DNA of 64,000 nucleotides from Aradus depressus. Taxonomy: Eukaryota > Arthropoda > Insecta > Hemiptera > Aradidae. The notes below the pieces were generated by a model. The model was given only the letters and a program-made list of their open reading frames with translations. It did not search any database and had not been told where the DNA came from. Position 1 is the first letter of the stretch; the number at the start of each line of letters is the position of its first letter. The DNA lies in the NCBI GenBank assembly GCA_963662175.1, contig OY759214.1, positions 78,318,037 through 78,382,036 of the forward strand, in the 5' to 3' direction. Below, piece after piece: positions 55,300-64,000 of this stretch. The position numbers were made by a program, and so were the translations under genes.

Positions 55300-55919
55300 T
55301 TGGAATCCTCACACGAGACTGAAAAGACAAGAAATGAACAGACGTTATAAACTTCTACTAAGACTACTAGACAAAAGATCCAAACTAACTTTGACAACAA
55401 AACGACTTATATACAACTCAATACTCAAACCTATGTGGACTTACGGACTTGAACTCTGGGGTTCTGCCAAGGCTTTCAATCTCCAGCGCATTCAATCCCT
55501 TCAATCCAAAATCCTTCGTACAATAGCCAATGCTCCTTACTACGTCTCCAACAAAACCCTTCACACTGACCTTAATGTACCTTTCATTACTGAAGTCGCT
55601 AAATCCAAATATAAAAAATTATTTTCCCTTCTTGGTTCCCACAATAATCCTCTGGTCCGTGCCATCCATTCTGCCATACTTCCCCAACGACGGCTTAAAC
55701 GTCAATGGCCTAGAGATCTCCTGATCAGAAGCAGTGACAGTGACAGTGGTTAGCTAAAAACAAGAGAAAAACAGTGACTAGGGAGTGTCACCACTGGGTG
55801 ATTTCTCCCCTCATGACATTTTGACATTGCCATTATCTCTGTATTAGCATATTTGCTTGTTGTATATATTTTTATACAGTTGTAAATATCTCTTTGTAAA
55901 TAAAAAAAAAAAAAAAAAT
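55300..55919 (+). pseudogene. Jockey-clade LINE, 5'-truncated 3' copy with poly-A
   Basis: Open from 55302 to TAG at 55751, about 149 residues: WNPHTRLKRQEMNRRYKLL, LKPMWTYGLELWGSAKAFNL, RIQSLQSKILRTIANAPYYV and LHTDLNVPFITEVA. The order Y(G)LELWG - QS--LR-I--AP-Y--N--LH-DL-IP-V matches the conserved C-terminal region after the reverse transcriptase of Jockey elements. The start before the first methionine (55334) is judged by the WNPHTRLKRQ block. Catalytic domains are gone. A 150-base 3' UTR ends in 'gtaaat' plus an A-run to 55919. Coding part is uninterrupted, so insertion is fairly young. Confidence 0.8.
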
Positions 55920-55931
55920 ATGATGTGACCA

Positions 55932-55983
55932 GGACTTTCTTACCATGTTTTTACAGACCACTCACTAAGAGTATAAGAAAGTA
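55932..55983. repeat. AAGAAAGT-family hairpin scrap
   Basis: 'gactttcttaccatg' and 'gagtataagaaagta' are inverse to each other; the neighbouring 'gatgtgaccag' matches 'tatggtcacatcc' at the family end near 63768. Confidence 0.45.
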
Positions 55984-56224
55984 AAAATATAAACAAAATA
56001 TACTTAAGTCTTTTCCCTTCACATTAAAACACGCGACAACAATCGTATTGATCTCTCGGATCAACGTGAATGAAGTTGTAATGTGAGTTAGTACTGTCGT
56101 CGAATGGAGCTGTTGCACATACCCTTCCGTACACGCCAATAATTATTAATTATAATTAATGCGAAATTTAAAAATATTTGAATTTTTTAATTATAAATTT
56201 TTATTCGTAGATGATGTAAGTTGT

Positions 56225-56612
56225 ATTATAACTATTCGTTTTTTTCCGGCATTTCTTCCAGAGGTGTCTTCTATTTTCTTTTTTCTGACAATATTTCGAG
56301 ACACTTATACGTCCCTTCTTCTTGTCACTATGAACGATACGATAATAGAAAAAAGAAGACACCTATGGAAGAAATGCCTGAAAAAAACGAACAATTTAAC
56401 ATCCCAGAGAAGTTTAAAAAACACATTGTATTATAACTACACAACTATGTACTTTTTGCTTTATTTTAAATATTTTTAAAATTTTGTTTAGCTATAGGTT
56501 AGGTTTTATGTGTTTCTTAAGGTGGTTCATAGTGACCAGAAGAAGGGACGTGTAAGTGTCCCGAAATTTTGTCCAAAAAAATAAGACACCTTTGGAAGAA
56601 ATGCCGGAAACA
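56225..56612. mobile_element. Fold-back with an extra inverted unit
   Basis: 56234-56290 ('cgtttttttccggcatttcttcca-aggtgtctt') is inverse to 56347-56395. The segment between them ('gacacttatacgtcccttcttcttgtcacta') recurs inverted at 56530-56562, again followed by 'agacacctttggaagaaatgcc'. So one about 90-bp unit is present complete twice in opposite orientation and partially a third time. Several small frames here are artefacts of it. Confidence 0.6.
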
Positions 56613-56618
56613 ACCAAT

Positions 56619-56930
56619 AGGTTTTATGACTCATGCCCGGGCTTTAACTACGAGGTCATATCGCCTACTACCAGAGCGCTCTTTCGTCACTCTGGTGTAC
56701 ATGAGCCCGTCTCTACTATGGGAGTCCAAAATTTTTATTCACCTAGGGCAGGGGTCTTTAACGAGTACCTGACATCGTACAAGCTCGGAACCATCGCTTA
56801 ACATCCCATTCAAAGGACGGCGTGCTTAAGTTTATTTTAACTCCGAGATTAAATAAAGGGCCTCGGTCGGGTTTCGAACCCACATTCTTGAGCTCAGAAG
56901 GCAAGTACGCATACCACTGAGCAACCTCAA
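56619..56930 (-). repeat. SINE, nearly full length
   Basis: Inverse copy from 'aggttttatgactcatgcccggg' to the A-box complement 'gcataccactgagcaacctc'. B-box complement 'tcgggtttcgaaccc' intact. A second 'aggttaggttttatg' remnant lies at 56496. Confidence 0.8.
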
Positions 56931-56934
56931 TGAC

Positions 56935-57035
56935 GATATATTCATTCTATCGACAGTTATCGTGTTCACAGTCACATATGATCTGGCTATAAGAGTTTTC
57001 ACCTGAATTTCATGCTTTCCTGTTTCCAAAACGAA
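56935..57035 (-). repeat. TACTTCC-family fragment
   Basis: 'gacgatatattcattctatcgacagttatcgtgttcacagtcacat' and 'cacctgaatttcatgctttcc'. Confidence 0.5.
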
Positions 57036-57039
57036 AAAA

Positions 57040-58890
57040 AAATTATTTGTGTCTGTTTAGCTATATTTAGTTTTTGTTTACAAATCATATTTTTATTTTG
57101 TATTAGTTTAAATATATATATTTTTTTTTATCGACCACAAGCCTGATCTCTGCTTCTTCCTATTATATTGTTGGTAAATCCTTCCTAATATTGATACTAA
57201 TTATTACCTACTAACCTACAGGAAGTAGGAAGACAAGTGTCAATGTCCATTGAAAAACTCACTTAGCAGAAACTAGGTCATCTAAAGTGGCTCTAGTGAA
57301 TGGGGACTCAGGATGCAGGTAGAAGCTACTTTCTTTAATCAACTTCATCCTTCCATGCAGGATATCACAGGAAACTTAAGACTTTCTGTTTAGTTTGAAT
57401 TTAATGAAATCCTGCAATTAAGTGAAACATAATACTGAAATAATAGTACATTTTTTGTCTCATAATATCTAGTACCAACTCAAGATTTCCGTTTCATGAA
57501 TTCAGCTCCCGTCGATCAGATAAACAGTAACATGGCCCTCGAAAGGTGACCCGAGTAGTCTACGATGGACACCTTGGGAAAACGGGGCCGAAAACTGATG
57601 AAAACTTCCGGATGGGTTTCCTTTATTTTTTTCGAAAACCTTGCCTCCTACGGGGAAATAGCAAGAAATTTAATTTTTTCCTACAACCAACAGTTTGGGA
57701 GATATTCGCTATGACAAATTATGGACCTAGAGTGATCATCATTAGAACGAATGTTTTCGCAGTTTCCAGCAATTCTCAATTAAACCACTACAGATACGAA
57801 AGGGGACAACATTGATTGAATGAAATTTCCCGGTGAATGGCTTGGCTCGCTAAATTCTACGCGTGACGCTATTCAAATTATAAGGGGTGCGTTCAAAGAT
57901 GCGAATTCCCAATACAGCCGTAGCACAGACTATATCTCAAGAGATCTGTCGCTAAGATCTCTAATTCAGTTCTTCAGAAAGGAACTTCTTATTTTTAAAG
58001 GCCTCATAGATTCTCGTGTAAAAATCGCCTTTTTGTGAACAACGGCAAAATCCGGACATGTTTTTGTTTGTCTAATTTTTTTTAGTTTCTGTTCAACCAT
58101 AATGAGCAAAGGAAATTTTTTATTAAGTCAAAAGTAGATTCACTTAAAGAGGATTTTAATGTTCTATAATTTTGGTCATATAACTTTTTACTGTAAACCT
58201 AACAGTTTAGCATAGAAAGCTCCCATAGGAAATAAATATGACCTAAGAAAGAAATGATACTTCTACAAATAGCCAGGAAAGGAAACAGGTTCGCCACGTG
58301 TGACATAGACCGGCTGATTCCCGAATTCGGCGTTTTGAACAGGAAAGGCAGTTTCGACGAAAATGGCTTCGATTCTTGGTTGCTTTTGGTCCATACGGGA
58401 TCAGTATAACAGGTACATCCTTAACAAATATTATACTTATGGTCATCAGAGAGTGGGCATCCAACCTAGAAAAGTGTGGAGTCATTTATATTATGAAAAA
58501 ACTCTTTATGAGGTCAGATAGCTAAAAATTAAAAAAGAAAGTTTAAATTAGAAAAAACAAGCAAACAAACAATTTTATAGATAATTTTGCCCCGAAGAGA
58601 ATGACATACTGTACGTTCACGTATGTCCAATAAGACCGTCGGCATCTTTCGCAAAAATTGGACAAAGAGAAAGATTGCTTGGACCCAGCCTTAAGTTAGG
58701 AGAAGTCTTTCGTATTGTATCTATTATGTAGCATGTAGAATGTTTAAACCCATATACGGCTTCTGCAAGTTTGGTTTGATTTTTAGACTCCACACAGGCT
58801 TAAAGGATAAAAAAACTGAACAAACTTACATGCACAGAAGCCTCATTCTCAAATCAGATTGCATTTTTTTTCTAAACCGACTTAAAGAAC
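57040..58890. other. No recognised gene; several longer open frames
   Basis: Plus-strand frames 57546-57812 (starting MTRVVYDGHLGKTG) and 57820-58035 (starting MKFPGEWLGSLNST) are adjacent but in different frames. A minus-strand frame lies at 58243-58485. Codon-like composition and CpG content are higher at 57480-58020 and 58240-58480 than around. I recognise no domain, splice pattern or repeat; possible host exon remnants or an unknown element. Confidence 0.25.
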
Positions 58891-58891
58891 T

Positions 58892-59290
58892 TATACTTCC
58901 CCAGCAATATGCAGTATAGGGAAAGTTACGTAATTGGTCAAACATTCTATGTTGAGTTTTCTCTGGAAATGTATGATTTCCCACTTTGAATCCAAAGATA
59001 AAAATTTGTCTTTACATCCGTTAACACAATAACTATCTAAAGAGTAAATATAGGCTGAGAAGGGTCTTAACACTAAAACCCTAAAAACTCCAAATAAATA
59101 TATCAATAAAAAAATTTATATTTCGGGGCTTCGAGAGGGTTCGACTCTAAATGAAATTAATATTACCACACTAAATTGTATATATGATTCATAAGTACAT
59201 AAATAATTTAATAATTTTCATTAAGAGTTTATTACGAATAATTCGAGTTGGGGAGTGGCAAATATTTTGTTTTTATTTTTTTCAGGTACC
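58892..59290 (+). repeat. TACTTCC-family copy, diverged
   Basis: Good start 'tacttccccagcaatatgcagtatagggaaagttacgtaattggtc'; the far end 'cgagttggggagtgg' is worn. Confidence 0.55.
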
Positions 59291-60520
59291 TACCTTTAAA
59301 AATAATAAAACGGAATCCTTATGGCGAGATTAGCTGAAAAAACTGTCTAAAATTATTCTCCCCCCCCTATTTTACGAAACTGCTAAAGCAAGAAATTTTT
59401 TTTAAGGTCTTATTAATGTAGACCCCAGCTGATGCTAGATGCCGCCAGGGATTTCAACTTGAAACTAGTCAGCTGATTAGTTTTGCTAATACAATAGCAC
59501 GAGAAAATCTTCGATGGTACAGCATTCTTACTTCGTTTTTTTCTAATTTTTTAGGAATTAAATCGATTTTCAGGAAGTGAACACTACTGAGTAGAACCCT
59601 AACATTTGCACGATTGTATCGGGAACCTGTCAAATATGCTGTAAGAAATTATATAGTTGAGACATTAGGAATGTAGTTGAGGCTAAAGTTACATCACACA
59701 CAAGTCGGGGAAGAGAGAAAATAAGAATAATTTGACACGAGAGCGACCTAGGAGTCAAAAGATCAACTAAACCCAGGCTGGTCGAGAGGTCAGACGGGGA
59801 CGGGAGTATCGATGAAAACCTGACCCCAACATAAGGAGAGCTCAGAAAAAATGAAACTGTAGGAAAAAAATTGAGAAAATTTAATAATTTTTAAAAGAGA
59901 AATTACTAAACAGTCTCAAACATTTGATTTGATTTGTCTTATACTGCTTCATTCACTTTTGACAGGGGTGGCTTAAAAGATTATTCTTTTAAATAGGAAC
60001 GTCACGAATTACGAAAGATGGTAGCAATAACGAAAGTACTCCCATATATTTTATATACTTTGTGAAATAGACAATATCTTAAAAAAACATGTTTTTTTTT
60101 TATTATTGTTTCACAATGTCTCTCATACTATTAAGTATCATACTTGCCAATATTTTCACTATATTGGTCAACATTTACAGGACTATAGTTTCGCCTCTTA
60201 CAACATAATCTCGTGTACTGAGTAAATTCTTCTATGCCCCTCCTCACTCCTCAGTTGTCCGAAAATCCCCAAAACAAATTATGATTTTAACTTAAAACAG
60301 ATTAAATTTAATACCTCTTCCGACTGATACTCGTTTGGACCAGGATGTCAACCCGCTATTAATAAAGACAAATGTCGCAACTAAAAATGAAATTTAAACT
60401 AAATAAATCCGAAATTGGAGGAAAAAAATCTTTAACATGTGGAGTATTGAGTACACATTTTCGGAACTATGAAGTAACGGAATGTTACAATCGAAATACA
60501 TACAAAACTGGGTCATATCA
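59291..60520. other. No gene seen
   Basis: Unassigned low-copy sequence. 59390-59520 and 59690-59820 are somewhat GC-richer with no open frame of note. A T-run lies at 60091-60101. Confidence 0.35.
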
Positions 60521-60702
60521 ACTACAGTGGGAGATCTAATTCTTGCCTTAGGGTAGAGGTCTTTAACGAATACCTGACATCGCACAGCTCGGAACCATCG
60601 CTTAACGGCCCATCCAAAGGACGGCATGCTCAAGGTTTTTTCATCTGCTAGATAAAAAATATAAAAGCCTCAGTAAGGTTTGGAACTCGCGATTTTGAGC
60701 TC
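60521..60702 (-). repeat. SINE, diverged
   Basis: From 'actacagtgggagatctaattcttgcc' to 'ttggaactcgcgattttgagctcag', covering mid-body to B box; tail and head missing. Confidence 0.6.
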
Positions 60703-60765
60703 AGTAAATTATTATAAAAACTATTATACTACTATATATATAACTATTATTAAATATTATTTGGA

Positions 60766-60806
60766 GTAACTTTCCCCTATGGTTTTTGACCATAAGGGAA
60801 AGTTAC
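60766..60806. repeat. 18-bp-arm hairpin
   Basis: GTAACTTTCCCCTATGGT and its inverse with one mismatch around five bases. GTAACTTTCCC is close to the TACTTCC-family start in inverse ('gggaaagttac'), so this may be a head-to-head relic of two family ends. Confidence 0.6.
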
Positions 60807-61673
60807 CCAACCCATGAATAGCTGTTTACCTTCAGAATAATATTCCCGAAAACAAATGGATATTTAATTAGAAACAGGACAAAATTGTTTGTTAGTTAAT
60901 GTTATGTGTAACGAAAGTTGTCATGCTGATGTTATTTTAATTGAAGGAACTTCTGTGAAAACAAAGTGATTAGCACAATGTGTTAAATATTCAGTGCACG
61001 ACGCCTAAATCAAAATAACAACACAAGGTAACCAGAATGTTAGACGAAGGACACTCGTTAGGTTACTTGTCAGGAATAATAAAAAGAGAACATTTATGAT
61101 TAAAATTACAAAAATCAATTATTAAGCTGTTAACAGTAAGTTTATGATTCCTCCTGCAAGTTTATCACTTAATCGATTTTAAATGTTCAGACAATGATGG
61201 AAAGCTCTTGAACTGAATATGGCTTTAATAAAACTGCATTAAATGCGCACGATACAGAAGTGAACAGTTAGTTGTGAAGAGGAACATCACGACATTCAAT
61301 CCTGAAATAGCTAGACTCTCTTTGGTTCTCTTCGAGGAATCTAACGGCACTGCCAATTGATGCGCCAAATGTGGAATACATGGAGTATACCGAACGCATA
61401 CAGAAGCTGTAACAAGCCCACGGGAGACTTAGCTACACTACAGACTGTAGAAATCGTAAGTCACTAATAAGGAACTACTTGTGGAATTTCATGAACATCC
61501 GATCAACCCTTAAAAAGCCTCATTAAAATTTTTGCGACCCCCAACTCATTCAACATTTTGAGATGCCTTATATTGATATACGATCCACAAAAAGTCATGA
61601 AAATTTCATGAATATAAAATCAGCCTTTTTTATACTCAAAAACAAACAAACATACAAAAATTGAACTGATCTC
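60807..61673. other. No gene seen; Helitron-like scrap
   Basis: 61480-61660 ('gtggaatttcatgaacatccgatcaaccc', 'caacattttgagatgcc') resembles the C-rich tandem unit within the Helitron at 16385-17320, in the same orientation. The rest is unassigned. Confidence 0.35.
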
Positions 61674-61676
61674 TAA

Positions 61677-62488
61677 AGGTACCCATACACGAAGCAATCG
61701 ACAATCGTTCGATGAATCGTTTAATGTATGTCGTCATCGGGTTCGATTGGTTGGTCTTCAGATCTATTGTTGATCTGAAGAAACTTTCATGCAATCATCG
61801 CACAGATTAATTGCTTGTACAATTGTATATGTATGTGGTTATCGTGGCGATAATCAAGGAGGTTATAATAAGTTTATCTATAATAATAACCTTTTAAACA
61901 CAAAAGTGAAGTAGAAGAGATTAGGTATTTTAACTTTCCTGTTTTTATAATTTTCCTTTATTAAATTGTGATATGTATACCTGGTCTAGAGATAATTTAA
62001 GAGAATTTAAGATTTATTTATAATAATATAATTATAATATGTAATTATATAATAATTTAAGATTTATTTATTGTAATGCTTGGTGCATTTTTGAGAATAT
62101 TACCAAATAGCGTATCTAGAGGATTTATTGCAGCTTATTACAAAATAAGGTGTTTCCGGCTTCTACTTATAATATATGATTGTACAGAACATTTTATAAA
62201 ATTTATTAATGTTAAATAGATTTGATCTGATGTGCGAAAATTGTTTACTTTTTAATTAACCACCCTATTGTCCAAACTACTCTGTTTTTTTTTGCGTTTA
62301 ATTTAATTACATAAATAAATGTAAAATGATTAACAAATCAGCCGCAGATAACAAGAGAGGATCGTCCTGCTCCGTTGCTTCGACTGAGATATATTGAACA
62401 GTGTGTGCGCTCCTAATATCGTTAGATTTATCATCAAATCAATCTGAAGATAAATCTGACGATAGATTTGCTTCGTGTATGGGTACCT
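61677..62488. mobile_element. Harbinger-type MITE, 812 bp, TAA target duplication
   Basis: Outermost 21 bases are perfect inverted repeats (start AGGTACCCATACACGAAGCA). The trinucleotide TAA flanks both sides (61674-61676 and 62489-62491). TWA target duplications are the hallmark of PIF/Harbinger transposition. Subterminal sequence near both ends contains further short palindromes ('cagatctattgttgatctg', 'agatttatc'). The interior is AT-rich without a transposase. The minus-strand frame near 62330 is spurious. Confidence 0.75.
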
Positions 62489-62732
62489 TAAGGTCTTTAC
62501 ATAACTTGAAACGGATTTCTGATCATACAAAAGAAATTGTTAAAATATAGAGTCAACACTTTAATTTTATATTTATATACATTCCTTAGAAAGTACTACT
62601 GTAGTTTTCTATTCGAAAGTGGGCTATTAAATAAGTAATAATAATATAACTATAAACAATAAAAAATAATAGTAGGTATAATAATAATAAATGTGCAAAT
62701 GAAGGCCTCTAAACTATGGCCTCACCGCCGGA

Positions 62733-62830
62733 CGGCTTATATGGCAAAGTGGCTTAAGCGCCAAATTTAAGAGAAGGCATTTCGGGCACCATACACCGGC
62801 ACTGAAAATGTCCATGCCCGGTTCACACCG
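62733..62830 (+). repeat. tRNA-like sequence, possible SINE head
   Basis: TGGCAAAGTGGCTTAAGCGCC is close to an A box and D arm, and CGGTTCACACC 64 bases on is close to a B box. No cloverleaf can be drawn. Weak. Confidence 0.3.
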
Positions 62831-63289
62831 ACTTAATAGCATGATATCCTCACCTAATCAATTAAAATATTTTAATAACCTAGCTATGAAAAAGAGAGAG
62901 AAAAAAAGCAATCTCGTAAAGTTTCACTTCCTTTAAATTGTTACTTTCTTATATCTCTAGTATAAAGAACAATTGTAATCGCGCGAAAATCTGACAAAGT
63001 TTTCAAAGGGATTTCACGTTTCAAAGTCCCCTGAACATGTTTTGAACATTTAAGCGTTGATGACTATGTGCACATGTGATTGGAATTTTGTCTGAGCTGA
63101 AACTTAAGAAATTATTGTAGCTATGAACTTGAAATTTGAAATGAAAATGACACATGTGCTAAATTTGATCTGATTAGATCATGACCGAAATCCGACGAAA
63201 ATGGAGACCACTTTACTTCGGGACCTAAGTACATTTTAGAAGATACCGCTTATATGACCTCATCAAAACTTTCTTCAGATAAAAAAGTG

Positions 63290-63530
63290 GAGAAAATGGA
63301 AAAAATTTATCGGGCGCACAATTAGCGAGGTATATGCCGAAAATCGTTTAAAAATGGAACCCATTTTTCTAGACGTCTGCTTGATTTAGGCAAAAACTGT
63401 GGTTAATCCTATTGAAAAAATTGTTACAAAAAATCAACCTTATTAAATTTCCAACTATCAAACTATGCCCTCAGATTTGAGATAGGAGCAATAAGACCAA
63501 AGTTATAGCGCCCAAAAGAATGTACAATAA
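63290..63530 (-). repeat. AAGAAAGT-family related module
   Basis: Inverse of 31605-31830: 'ctatcaaactatgccctcagatttgagataggagcaataagaccaaagttatagcgcccaaaag'. Ends adjoining a SINE scrap. Confidence 0.5.
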
Positions 63531-63535
63531 ATTTC

Positions 63536-63629
63536 TTGCTTGTCTTCTTAGCTCAAGATCGCGGGTTCGAAACCCGGTCGAAGCCCTTCAGTTTTTTTTA
63601 TCTGGTAAATGCAAAACCTTTAGCACGCC
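63536..63629 (+). repeat. SINE head fragment
   Basis: 'cttgcttgtcttcttagctcaagatcgcgggttcgaaacccgg' gives a perfect B box; the body is lost after 'tagcacgcc'. Confidence 0.7.
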
Positions 63630-63654
63630 TGTACACCAAATCAAAGAAAACTGC

Positions 63655-63790
63655 TAATCCCAACATATTACATACTCACCCATTAACGCCAGTATGAAAT
63701 GATTTTGAAAGGGTGGAGGAGGATGAGTGATCTGTTAGAAACTGCTCGGTATAAGAAAGTCCTATTATGGTCACATCCCTTTTTTTTTTT
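63655..63790. repeat. AAGAAAGT-family end
   Basis: 'cattaacgccagtatgaaatgattttgaaagggtgg' and the terminus 'ggtataagaaagtcctattatggtcacatcc', followed by a T-run. The last 200 bases of the window show nothing further. Confidence 0.5.
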
Positions 63791-64000
63791 TTACTTGATT
63801 CAGTTAAAAAATAGAGGAAGACATTTTTAATGAAACTTTCGTTTCCTAAATAAATTAAAAATGAAATGAAACTAAAAGATTATTAACAGTGAAGAAGTGT
63901 GACCATAGCCTTGCAGAGATTTTCAAGGACAACAGTTTTTTTGTTTTTTTTTGCAGCTGACACGAGGTCTTTAATGGAGAAATCACGTGGCATTCACTGC

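Overview
This window looks like a piece of an AT-rich insect genome, with Hemiptera a weak guess. Pointers to an arthropod are R1-, Jockey- and RNase H-bearing LINE remnants, Helitrons, PIF/Harbinger and hAT pieces, and a tRNA-derived SINE whose 3' tail is CCTAA repeats, the complement of the common insect telomere unit TTAGG. I found no bacterial signals, no intact host protein-coding gene and no functional tRNA or rRNA gene. Almost every long open frame is either a shadow or a decayed transposon protein.

The layout is a mosaic of nested repeats. From 1 to 9.8 kb there is a TACTTCC-family repeat split by a two-hairpin insertion, a hAT end, a near-perfect 149-bp-arm palindrome, a complete Helitron and a LINE tail. 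From 10 to 17.5 kb there are a deleted Harbinger element that keeps the start of its accessory protein, a Helentron-like fragment with a short basic ORF, and a 1.75-kb Helitron with duplicated 3' ends. From 19 to 28 kb there are the second palindromic element with a 39-G tract, several SINEs, a fold-back, a 4 x 130-bp array, and a second Helentron-like copy. From 29 to 44 kb there are R1-like and other LINE fragments, another complete Helitron, a 515-bp fold-back, a SINE cleanly nested in a TACTTCC copy (15-bp target duplication), a 72-bp tandem array and a Jockey remnant. From 45 to 64 kb there are a candidate very short spliced reading frame, a 262-bp tandem array, more LINE and Jockey 3' ends, a fold-back, and an 812-bp Harbinger-type MITE with perfect 21-bp ends and a TAA duplication.

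The elements do not form a pathway. What connects them is nesting order and shared families: (1) the tRNA-derived SINE, about 16 copies; (2) the TACTTCC family, over 20 pieces, often head-to-head; (3) Helitrons of one family; (4) a group of short elements sharing a CTGATGATG-stem-CGAAA core that resembles a hammerhead-ribozyme core and may be Penelope-related; (5) fold-back elements. Boundaries of old repeats are approximate, generally within 10 to 30 bases. Those given with target duplications or terminal motifs are exact.
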